This document shows, in pieces, positions 51,120 through 58,950 of a stretch of DNA of 64,000 nt. Numbering within the stretch: the first letter of the stretch is position 1; each line of letters begins with the position of its first letter. Below the pieces are notes generated by a model. The model saw only the letters and a list, made by a program, of their open reading frames with translations, had not been told where the DNA came from and made no database searches. This DNA comes from Geminicoccaceae bacterium (lineage in GTDB: Bacteria > Pseudomonadota > Alphaproteobacteria > Geminicoccales > Geminicoccaceae), in NCBI GenBank assembly GCA_020638495.1, contig JACKIN010000001.1:558001-622000 (forward strand), in the 5' to 3' direction. The translations under genes were made by a program, and so were the position numbers.

Positions 51120-51590
51120 ATGCTCGCCCACCCGACGCATCCCTTTGCCCGGATCGACACGCTGCGCCACCACGCTCTGGCTCGTCCGCTCATGGCGGCA
51201 CTGCTCCTGGTGGTCGGCGGACTGCTGCTCTACTCGGTGGCGGCGCTCGTCGACCGGCGCGATGCCGCCGCCACCTTCGTGCCCGGGAGCGGGATCGGAC
51301 TGCTCGGCAGCGGTGGCGTTCAGGCGCTGACATTGCCCTTGGCCACGGAGCGGCAGCCAGCCCGGGAGCCGACTCCACGGCCTTCGGCGACCGATTCCAT
51401 CGTGGCCCCGGTGTTGGCGGCTGAGGTGGCCGACGATCTCAAGGTGATGCTGGCCGGAACGTTGGAGCAGGTGGCTCCGGCCGCTGGTATGCCCCGTCCG
51501 CCGCTGGACGCGGCGGCACCGCCCTTGCGGGTCGAGATCATGGGACTCGCCGATACCGCATGGACGTCGGTCGCCACGACCAATCGGTAG
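51120..51590 (+). CDS. Single-pass membrane protein of unknown function, head of the wzc-like operon
   Basis: This 156-residue protein has one membrane helix (about 23-44, LMAALLLVVGGLLLYSVAALVD) after a short basic N-terminus. The outer part is Pro/Ala-rich (QPAREPTPRPSATDSI) with no recognised domain or cysteines. ATG 51120 follows a clear AGGAGGC site. Its 3' end overlaps the next gene by up to 31 bases. Its operon position with a Wzc-like protein suggests a link to surface polysaccharide, but this is only inference. Confidence 0.65.
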   Translation: MLAHPTHPFARIDTLRHHALARPLMAALLLVVGGLLLYSVAALVDRRDAAATFVPGSGIGLLGSGGVQALTLPLATERQPAREPTPRPSATDSIVAPVLAAEVADDLKVMLAGTLEQVAPAAGMPRPPLDAAAPPLRVEIMGLADTAWTSVATTNR

Positions 51591-53788
51591 CCCAGGCCGA
51601 TCCCGTCATGCATCCCTCGCATGCGGCCCATCCGGCGGTTGGCCCGCCGCCGGAGGCGGGTCGCGAGCTTTCCCTGCCGGAGCTGCTGGCGGTGCTCCGC
51701 CGTTATCGGCTGCTGCTCGCTGGCGCCCTCGGCGTCGGCCTCGGCATGGCGGTGCTGCTCCTCGCCTGGCTGCCGCCGGTCTATCTGGCGACCGCCCAGG
51801 TGATGATCGAGCCGATGCGTCAAGGGCCGGAAGACAGTGCCCTGCCTGCCGCCGGCATCGCCGACGACGGCACGGCGATCGACAGCCAGGTCAAGCTGCT
51901 GGCCTCGCGCAGCATGGCGCGCCAGGTGATCGAGGCGATGGGGCTCGAGACGGAGCCCGAGCTGCAACGCTCCCTCGACGTGGCGGAGCGGCTCGGCGAC
52001 CTCGCCGGCGTCGCCCGGGCAGCCGCTCGCGAGGACGATGCCATCGGCCTCATCGACCGCTTCCTCGAGCGCCTCGAGGTGGCGCGCGACGGCAAGACCC
52101 ATGTCATCCGCATCACTTTCAGGAGCTCGGATCCCGGCGTGGCGGCCCAGGTCGCCAACGGGGTGGCCGAACGCTACATTGCGGGCCAGCTCGAGGCCAA
52201 GGCGCGGGCGACCCGGGATGCCGCCGACTGGCTGCGCACGGCACTCGACTCGAGCCGCGAGGTTCTGGAGGTGGCCGAAAGCGAGCTCGCCAGCTTTCGT
52301 GAGAATGTCCAGGACGACTACGCCGATGCGTTCGCCCTGCATGGCGTGGACGTGGTCAACCTCCGCCGCGACCTCGTGGCGGTCGCGGGCGAGCGCGCCG
52401 CCAGGCAGTCCGAGCTGGGTCGGCTGCGCCGCGTGCTCGCGGAGAACAATTCCGATCTCGCCTTCCAGGAGCTCGGTGGCTCGGAGGTCCTCGAGGACCT
52501 CTACAACCTGAAGAACCAGACGACCCGGCGCGAGGCGGAGCTCGCCACGCAGTATGGCGACCGGCATCCGCTGATCCTCGACGTGCGCGCCGAGCGGCGC
52601 GAGCTCGAGCGGCGCATCCGGGCGGAGCAGCTCGCTTTGGTCGGCAGCGTCGAGGCAGAGATCGCGGCGGCTCGGGCACGCGAGGCGGCGCTGCAGCGGG
52701 AGCTCGAGGGGCTGAAGAGCCAGAACAGCGCACTGGCTCAGGCGGAAGCGCGGATCGCCGATCTCGAACGCGCGGCCGATCGCGCCCGGCGCCTGCACGA
52801 GGCCTATCTGGCGCGTTACCAGGCGGTGGCCGATGCCGGCGACACGCAGCGCCCGGACGCCCGGCTGATCTCCGAGGCGACCGTGCCGCCGAGGCCGAGC
52901 CAACCACGACCGGCCCTGATCTTCAGTCTTTTCGGGGCGGCATCGTTGGGCACGGGGCTGCTCCTGGTCTTCTTCCTCGAGCAGCTCGACCATGGCTTCC
53001 GCAGTGTCCGGGCGCTGGAGCAGGGGTTGGGGCTGCGCTGCCTCGGCGCCGTGCCGCTCGTCGACCGGCGCCGCCGGCGCGGGCTGGCGCTGGCCGACCT
53101 GCCGCTCGAACGGCCCCGATCGCGATTCGCCGAGAGTCTGCGAGCGCTGATCGCGGGCCTCGTCGGCCCGGCGGTCGAGGGTGCCGGGCGGGTCGTCCTC
53201 GTCACCTCGTCGGTGCCGGGCGAGGGCAAGTCCACGACGACCACTGCCCTGGCGCGGCTCGCCGCTGCCGAAGGGCTGAAGGTGCTGCTGATCGACGCCG
53301 ATCTCCGTCGGCCGATCCTGGCCACACTGCTTGGCCTCGAGGGGGAGACGGGGCTGGTCGAGATCCTGCGCGGCGAACGCGAGGCGGAGGCCGTGCTGCG
53401 GGTCGACCGGCGGAGCGGGCTGAGCTTCATTCCGGGCAGTGCCCGGGTCAGCCAGCCGACCCGGCTTCTCGGCCCCGCCGCCATGGGCATCCTCCTCGAT
53501 GAGGCGCGCCGCCACTTCGACCTGGTGCTCGTCGACAGCCCGCCGCTGCTCGCGGTGGGCGACGCCCGGGTGATGGCGCCCTTGTGTGACGCCGTGCTCC
53601 TGCTGGTCCGCTGGAACGCCACGCAGCAGGCCCTGGCGACCCATGCGCTGAGCCAGCTCGGCCAGGCACCGGGACGGCCGGTGCTGGCCGTGCTCACGGG
53701 CGTCGATCCGGATGCGCAGCTCGGCCTCGGCTCCGGCGAATCGCGGGTGGTGCGGCGCCAGCTCCTCCGGTACTACGCCGAGGGCTGA
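51560..53788 (+). CDS. Wzc-like polysaccharide chain-length regulator / BY-kinase
   Basis: This inner-membrane protein controls capsule or exopolysaccharide export. It has 742 residues: a Wzz domain with membrane helix about 50-72, a long periplasmic coiled coil (about 180-440), a second helix (about 452-475), and a cytosolic BY-kinase. The kinase has Walker A SSVPGEGKSTTT (about 552-563), Walker A' VLLIDADLRRP and Walker B LVLVDSPPLL. The C-terminus ends LLRYYAEG, only two tyrosines instead of a full Tyr cluster, so cyclic autophosphorylation may be reduced. No glycosyltransferases, Wza or Wzx/Wzy are nearby. The start is uncertain (ATG 51560 or 51608). Confidence 0.9.
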   Translation: MDVGRHDQSVAQADPVMHPSHAAHPAVGPPPEAGRELSLPELLAVLRRYRLLLAGALGVGLGMAVLLLAWLPPVYLATAQVMIEPMRQGPEDSALPAAGIADDGTAIDSQVKLLASRSMARQVIEAMGLETEPELQRSLDVAERLGDLAGVARAAAREDDAIGLIDRFLERLEVARDGKTHVIRITFRSSDPGVAAQVANGVAERYIAGQLEAKARATRDAADWLRTALDSSREVLEVAESELASFRENVQDDYADAFALHGVDVVNLRRDLVAVAGERAARQSELGRLRRVLAENNSDLAFQELGGSEVLEDLYNLKNQTTRREAELATQYGDRHPLILDVRAERRELERRIRAEQLALVGSVEAEIAAARAREAALQRELEGLKSQNSALAQAEARIADLERAADRARRLHEAYLARYQAVADAGDTQRPDARLISEATVPPRPSQPRPALIFSLFGAASLGTGLLLVFFLEQLDHGFRSVRALEQGLGLRCLGAVPLVDRRRRRGLALADLPLERPRSRFAESLRALIAGLVGPAVEGAGRVVLVTSSVPGEGKSTTTTALARLAAAEGLKVLLIDADLRRPILATLLGLEGETGLVEILRGEREAEAVLRVDRRSGLSFIPGSARVSQPTRLLGPAAMGILLDEARRHFDLVLVDSPPLLAVGDARVMAPLCDAVLLLVRWNATQQALATHALSQLGQAPGRPVLAVLTGVDPDAQLGLGSGESRVVRRQLLRYYAEG

Positions 53789-53817
53789 TCCGCCCCCACC
53801 TTCGGCAGTCCCATGCC

Positions 53818-55146
53818 ATGACGTTCAACCTGCGCTTCGCGCCGAGCCCGACCGGCAGACTCCATCTGGGCAATGCCCGGACGGCGCTGGTCAACTGGCT
53901 CCAGGCCCGCCAGGCGGGTGGCCGCTTCGTGCTCCGCCTGGACGACACCGATAGGCAGCGTTCGACCGAGGCCTTCGCCCGGAGCATCACCGATGATCTC
54001 GCCTGGCTCGGCATCGACTGGGATGTCTGCATCAGGCAGAGTGAGCGCGCGGCGTTATATGCGACGGCTTTTGCCGGCCTGCGGGAACAGGGGCTGGTCT
54101 ACCCGGCCTACGAGACGGCCGAGGAGCTCGCGGACAAGCGGGCGGCGCAGCGCAGGCTGGGCCAGCCGCCGCGCTACGACCGTGCGGCGCTTGCTCTCGA
54201 TGCGGCCGATCGGGCGCAGCTGGAGGGCGAGGGCCGGGCTCCGCACTGGCGCTTCCGGCTGAGCGGGGCTGCAATTGCTTGGACCGATCTGGTCCAGGGA
54301 TCGGTCTCGATCGGGACGGCGGCGCTGAGCGATCCGGTGCTGGTCAGGGCGGATGGCGTCGCCACCTACACGCTGGCCTCGGTGGTGGACGATCTCGAAT
54401 GCGGTATCACGCAGATCGTGCGGGGCGACGACCACCGGACCAACACTGCGGTGCAGATCGAGCTGATGCGGGCGCTGGGTGGCATGCCGCCAGTCTTCGC
54501 CCATCTGCCGCTCATCCTGGGTGCGGGCGGGGCACCGCTCTCGAAGCGCAGCGGCGATTGGAGCCTCGGCGACTGGCGGGCGCGCGGCATCGAACCGCAT
54601 GCGATCCGCCTCTATCTCGCGAGCCTCGGCACCGACCGCGTGGCACCGCCGGAGACCAGCCGCGAGGCGCTGATTCGGGAGTTCGATATCGGCCGGTTCG
54701 GACGAGCGGGCGCCGTCTTCGATGCGGACCAGCTCGCGCGGATGAGCCGGGCCGTCTTTCGCGCACTGCCGCTCGAGGCGGTGCGTGACCGGCCGGGCTG
54801 CGCCGGGATTGCTGCCGCCGAGTGGGCGGCCCTTCGCCCGAACGTGGCGGATGCCGGGGAGCTGGCCCGCTGGCTCGCCGTGCTGCAGGAACCGATCAAG
54901 CCGGTTCGCGAGGACGCCGAGCTGCTCGGCGCCGCGGCCGATCTCCTGCCGCTCGCGCTCGACGATGCATCGGCGGCGGCCTGGCTCGGTGCTGTGCAGG
55001 AGAGCACCGGGCGACGCGGCAAGGCACTCTACCACCCGCTCAGGCTGGCGCTCACCGGCCGCACGGATGGACCCAAGCTGGCCGATCTGCTACCGCTCCT
55101 CGGCCGTGAGCGCGTTCTCCGCCGACTGCGCGGCCTGACCGCCTGA
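53818..55146 (+). CDS. gltX: Glutamyl-tRNA synthetase, copy 2 (GluRS2 type)
   Basis: This second class I GluRS has 442 residues with FAPSPTGRLHLGNARTALVNWLQARQAGG (HIGH motif as HLGN), RLDDTDRQRS, YPAYETAEELADKR (no cysteine pair, unlike copy 1), RGDDHRTNTAVQ, KMSKS as LSKRSGDWS and the helical anticodon domain. It differs enough from copy 1 to be an ancient paralogue, as in bacteria where one copy charges tRNA-Gln for GatCAB transamidation. It precedes cysS by 32 bases. Confidence 0.93.
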   Translation: MTFNLRFAPSPTGRLHLGNARTALVNWLQARQAGGRFVLRLDDTDRQRSTEAFARSITDDLAWLGIDWDVCIRQSERAALYATAFAGLREQGLVYPAYETAEELADKRAAQRRLGQPPRYDRAALALDAADRAQLEGEGRAPHWRFRLSGAAIAWTDLVQGSVSIGTAALSDPVLVRADGVATYTLASVVDDLECGITQIVRGDDHRTNTAVQIELMRALGGMPPVFAHLPLILGAGGAPLSKRSGDWSLGDWRARGIEPHAIRLYLASLGTDRVAPPETSREALIREFDIGRFGRAGAVFDADQLARMSRAVFRALPLEAVRDRPGCAGIAAAEWAALRPNVADAGELARWLAVLQEPIKPVREDAELLGAAADLLPLALDDASAAAWLGAVQESTGRRGKALYHPLRLALTGRTDGPKLADLLPLLGRERVLRRLRGLTA

Positions 55147-55178
55147 CACACCTGTCCCGTGAGCGAGTTGCCCGAGCC

Positions 55179-56534
55179 TTGACCCTCGTCCTCCACAATA
55201 CGCTGACCCGCGCCGAGGAGCCGTTCTCGCCACTCGTGGCCGAGCATGTGCGGCTTTATGTCTGCGGACCCACGGTCTATCAGCGCATCCATGTCGGCAA
55301 TGCGCGTCCGCTCATCGTCTTCGACGTGCTCTTCCGCCTGCTCTCCCATCTCTATCCGCGCGTCACCTATGTGCGGAACATCACCGATGTCGACGACAAG
55401 ATCATCGAGCAGGCACGGGCGAACGGCGAGCCGATCGAGGCCCTGACCGCCCGCACCACGGCGGCCTTCCTCGAGGATGCGGCGGCGCTCGGCTGCCTCG
55501 AGCCGACGATCCAGCCGAAGGCCACCGAACACATCCCTGAGATGGTGGCGCTGATTGGTCGGCTGATCGAGCGGGGCCACGCCTATGCGGCCGCGGGGCA
55601 CGTACTGTTCAGCACGCCTTCCATGCCTGCCTATGGCCGGCTCTCCGGCCGCAACCGCGACGACCAGATCGCAGGGGCCCGGGTCGAGGTCGCCCCGTAC
55701 AAACGGGACCCGGCCGACTTCGTGCTCTGGAAGCCGGCCGCGGGGGACGAGCCGGGCTGGCCGAGCCCCTGGGGCAGGGGGCGGCCCGGCTGGCATATCG
55801 AGTGCTCGGCCATGGCGGAGAAGCATCTGGGGCTGCCGTTCGACATCCATGGCGGCGGCCAGGACCTGATCTTCCCGCATCACGAGAACGAGATGGCGCA
55901 GAGCTGCTGCGCCCATGGGCTCGAGACCATGGCTCGCTACTGGCTGCACAACGGCTTCGTCGACATGCGCGGCCAGAAGATGTCGAAGTCGCTCGGCAAC
56001 GTGCTCCCCATGGACGACGCCCTCGCCGCCGCGCCGGGCGAGGCGATCCGGCTGTGGATGCTGGGCGCCCACTACCGTGCCCCCATCGATTGCAGCGAAT
56101 CCGGCTTTGCCGAGGCGCGGACCCGGCTCGATCGCTTTTACGGCGCCCTCGAGCGGGCCGGCGAGACGACCGCCGATGTGCCCGATCCGGAGCTGATCGC
56201 CGCTCTCGAGGACGACCTGAACACGCCGAAGGCGCTGGCCGTGCTGCATGAGTTGCTGCACGAGCTCAACCGCGCCTCGCACAGTGCGGCACCGGCCATT
56301 GCCGGCCGGCTCAAGGCGTCGGCTGGGCTGCTCGGTCTGCTCGAAGCACCGCCCTCCAAGTGGCTGCGCGGCACGCTCGACGACAGCCGGATTGCCGGTC
56401 TTGTCGCCGAGCGGCAGGCGGCACGACAGGCCCGCGATTTCGCCCGGGCGGATGCGATCCGTGACGAGCTGGCTGCCGAGGGGATCCTGCTCGAGGACGG
56501 ACCGGGTGGCACCACCTGGCGCAGCGGCCAATGA
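55179..56534 (+). CDS. cysS: Cysteinyl-tRNA synthetase
   Basis: CysS charges tRNA-Cys. It has 451 residues with the zinc-site cysteine in YVCGPTVY, HIGH as HVGN, NITDVDDKII, WHIECSAMA, PHHENEMAQS, KMSKSLGN and the DALR domain. The start is TTG 55179. Its stop overlaps the cimA ATG (ATGA). The residue count is a little below the usual 460. Confidence 0.96.
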   Translation: MTLVLHNTLTRAEEPFSPLVAEHVRLYVCGPTVYQRIHVGNARPLIVFDVLFRLLSHLYPRVTYVRNITDVDDKIIEQARANGEPIEALTARTTAAFLEDAAALGCLEPTIQPKATEHIPEMVALIGRLIERGHAYAAAGHVLFSTPSMPAYGRLSGRNRDDQIAGARVEVAPYKRDPADFVLWKPAAGDEPGWPSPWGRGRPGWHIECSAMAEKHLGLPFDIHGGGQDLIFPHHENEMAQSCCAHGLETMARYWLHNGFVDMRGQKMSKSLGNVLPMDDALAAAPGEAIRLWMLGAHYRAPIDCSESGFAEARTRLDRFYGALERAGETTADVPDPELIAALEDDLNTPKALAVLHELLHELNRASHSAAPAIAGRLKASAGLLGLLEAPPSKWLRGTLDDSRIAGLVAERQAARQARDFARADAIRDELAAEGILLEDGPGGTTWRSGQ

Positions 56535-58123
56535 CCGAGCGGCTCCGGCTCTACGACACGACGCTGCGTGACGGGGCGCAGACCCAGGGCATCACCTTCA
56601 GCGCCGCCGACAAGCGGCGCATCGCGACGGATCTCGATGCGCTCGGCATCGACTACGTCGAGGGTGGCTGGCCGGGCGCCAACCCGACCGACGATGCCTT
56701 CTTCGCGACCCCGCCGGCGCTGGGTCGCGCCAAGCTCTGCGCCTTCGGCATGACCCGCCGGGCGGGACGCTCGGCCGCCAACGACCCGGGCCTGCAGCCG
56801 CTCTTCCAGGCGAAGGTGCCGGTGATCACGCTGGTCGGCAAGAGCTCGAGGCGCCACGCCGAGGGGGCATTGGGCGTCGACGGCGACGAGAATCTGCGGA
56901 TGATCAGCGAGAGCCTCGTCGAAAGCCGCCGCCACAGCGAGGAGGTGATGCTCGACGCCGAGCATTTCTTCGACGGCTTCAAGGCCGACGAGGCCTATGC
57001 GCTGGCCTGTATCGAGGCGGCGCTCGAAGGCGGGGCCGACTGGATCGTACTCTGCGACACCAATGGCGGGACGCTGCCGCAAGAGGTGACCCGCATCGTC
57101 CGCCGCGTGGCCGCCCTGGTGCCGCGGGAGAAGCTCGGCATCCACACCCACGACGACACCGGCAATGCGGTTGCCAACACCCTCATGGCCGTGCTCGAGG
57201 GGGCGACGCAGGTGCAGGGCACGCTCAATGGGCTGGGCGAGCGCTGCGGCAACGCCAACCTCGTCTCGCTGATCCCGACGCTGAAGCTGAAGATGGGCTA
57301 CGATGTCGGCATCGACGATCAGGCGCTGACCCGGCTGACAGCCCTCAGCCGCGGCTTCGACGAGCGGCTGAACCGCACGCCCAGCCGGGGTGCCGCCTAT
57401 GTCGGTGCCAACGCCTTCGCCCACAAGGGCGGGCTGCACGCCTCGGCGGTGAGCAAGGACCCGCGCTACTACGAGCATGTCGACCCGGCCTTGGTCGGCA
57501 ACCAGCGCGATATCCTGGTCTCGGACCAGGCCGGGCGCTCCAACCTGATGCAGCGCTTCGCCGAGATGGGGCTCGAGATCGAGCCCGCCCCCGACGAGGT
57601 GGCAGCCCTCCTCGCCACCATCAAGGAGCGCGAGGCCCGGGGCTTCTCCTATGACGGTGCTTCGGCGAGCTTCGAGATCCTGGTGCGCCGCACGCTCGGC
57701 CGGCTCGCCGACCATTTCGAGCTCCTGAGCTTTCGGGTGATCGACGAGCGCCGCTTCAACGCGGTCGGCGAGCTGGTCACCCAGTCGGAGGCGACCATCA
57801 AGGTTCAGGTGGACGGTCGGGATTTCTACACGGTCGCCGACGGCAACGGGCCGGTCAATGCGCTCGACCATGCACTGCGCCAGGCACTGGCCCCGACCTA
57901 CCCGACGCTCGCCGGCATGGAGCTGGTCGACTACAAGGTGCGCATTCTCTCGCCCGAGGCCGGCACGGCGGCGGTGACGCGGGTGATCATCGAATCGGCC
58001 GACGACGCCGGCCGGGTCTGGCAGACCATCGGGGTCTCCGGCAACATCATCGACGCCTCCTACAACGCGCTCCACGACGCGATCACCTACAAGCTCCTGC
58101 TCGATGGCCTTGCCGAACGCTGA
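56531..58123 (+). CDS. cimA: Citramalate synthase
   Basis: CimA condenses pyruvate and acetyl-CoA to (R)-citramalate, a threonine-independent route to isoleucine. It has 530 residues: a DRE-TIM barrel with LYDTTLRDGAQTQGITFS (catalytic Arg in LRDG), GIHTHDDTGNAVANT, NGLGERCGNANL and GANAFAHKGGLHASAV. The C-terminal LeuA dimer/regulatory domain (about 400-530) spans DGRDFYTVADGNGPVNAL and VSGNIIDASYNAL. The type is CimA rather than LeuA, judged by the TQGITFS sequence and length. It is coupled to cysS and overlaps trmJ by 20 bases. Confidence 0.95.
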   Translation: MTERLRLYDTTLRDGAQTQGITFSAADKRRIATDLDALGIDYVEGGWPGANPTDDAFFATPPALGRAKLCAFGMTRRAGRSAANDPGLQPLFQAKVPVITLVGKSSRRHAEGALGVDGDENLRMISESLVESRRHSEEVMLDAEHFFDGFKADEAYALACIEAALEGGADWIVLCDTNGGTLPQEVTRIVRRVAALVPREKLGIHTHDDTGNAVANTLMAVLEGATQVQGTLNGLGERCGNANLVSLIPTLKLKMGYDVGIDDQALTRLTALSRGFDERLNRTPSRGAAYVGANAFAHKGGLHASAVSKDPRYYEHVDPALVGNQRDILVSDQAGRSNLMQRFAEMGLEIEPAPDEVAALLATIKEREARGFSYDGASASFEILVRRTLGRLADHFELLSFRVIDERRFNAVGELVTQSEATIKVQVDGRDFYTVADGNGPVNALDHALRQALAPTYPTLAGMELVDYKVRILSPEAGTAAVTRVIIESADDAGRVWQTIGVSGNIIDASYNALHDAITYKLLLDGLAER

Positions 58124-58940
58124 GATGACGAGCGGGCCCGACAATGCGCCGCCGGTCGCCTTCAAGCGGACCAAGGCTGCGCGCGGCGGCATCGACGCGC
58201 TCGAAGCTGCGCCCGTCGTCATCCTCGTACGCCCGCAGCTCGCGGAGAACGTCGGCACGACCGCTCGCGCCATGCTGAATTTCGGTCTGGGCGAGCTGCG
58301 GCTGGTGGCTCCCGACTTCGGCTGGCCCAACGCCAAGGCGGTGGCGGCGGCTTCGGGTGCGGCCGAGATCCTGAACCGGATGCAGATCTTTCCGACCGTG
58401 GCAGAGGCGGCGGCCGACCTGCACCACCTCTATGCGACCACCGCGCGCGACCGCGGGCTCGTCAAGGAGCAGCACGACCCGGCGAGTGCCGCCGCCGCGG
58501 CCCGGGCACAGGTGGCGGCGGGGCGCCGGGTCGGCCTGCTCTTCGGCCCCGAGCGCACCGGACTCGACAATGACGAGCTGGCGCTGGCCGACGGCCTTGT
58601 CAGGATCGACGTCAACCCGCTCTTTCCGTCGCTGAACCTCGCCCAGGCAGTCCTGCTCTGCGCCTATGAATGGCGGCGGCAGGGGGCCGAGCCTTCGGCC
58701 ATGACGGCACCGGAGCCGGCGCCCAAGGCGGCGCTCGACGGGCTCCTGCGACACCTTTTCGTCGAGCTCGAGGCGGCCGGCTACTTCCGCTCGCCGGACC
58801 GGCGGGACTCGCTCGGCCGGGCGATCGCCGCCATGGTCGAGCGGATGCGCCTGACCGCACCCGAGGTCCAGCTCATGCGCGGCATCGTCAAGGAGCTGCG
58901 CCGGGGGCCGCTGAAGCGGCCTGGCGACGACGCCGGCTAG
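58104..58940 (+). CDS. trmJ: tRNA (cytidine/uridine-2'-O-)-methyltransferase TrmJ
   Basis: This SPOUT methyltransferase modifies tRNA position 32. It has 278 residues: VVILVRPQLAENVGTTARAMLNFGLGELRLVAPDFGWPNAKAVAAASGA, GLLFGPERTGLDNDEL and IDVNPLFPSLNLAQAVLLCAYEW, the trefoil-knot signature. The C-terminal helical extension of the TrmJ type follows. ATG 58104 lies within the cimA 3' end; ATG 58125 is an alternative. Confidence 0.93.
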   Translation: MALPNAEMTSGPDNAPPVAFKRTKAARGGIDALEAAPVVILVRPQLAENVGTTARAMLNFGLGELRLVAPDFGWPNAKAVAAASGAAEILNRMQIFPTVAEAAADLHHLYATTARDRGLVKEQHDPASAAAAARAQVAAGRRVGLLFGPERTGLDNDELALADGLVRIDVNPLFPSLNLAQAVLLCAYEWRRQGAEPSAMTAPEPAPKAALDGLLRHLFVELEAAGYFRSPDRRDSLGRAIAAMVERMRLTAPEVQLMRGIVKELRRGPLKRPGDDAG

Positions 58941-58950
58941 CGTTGGCGGG

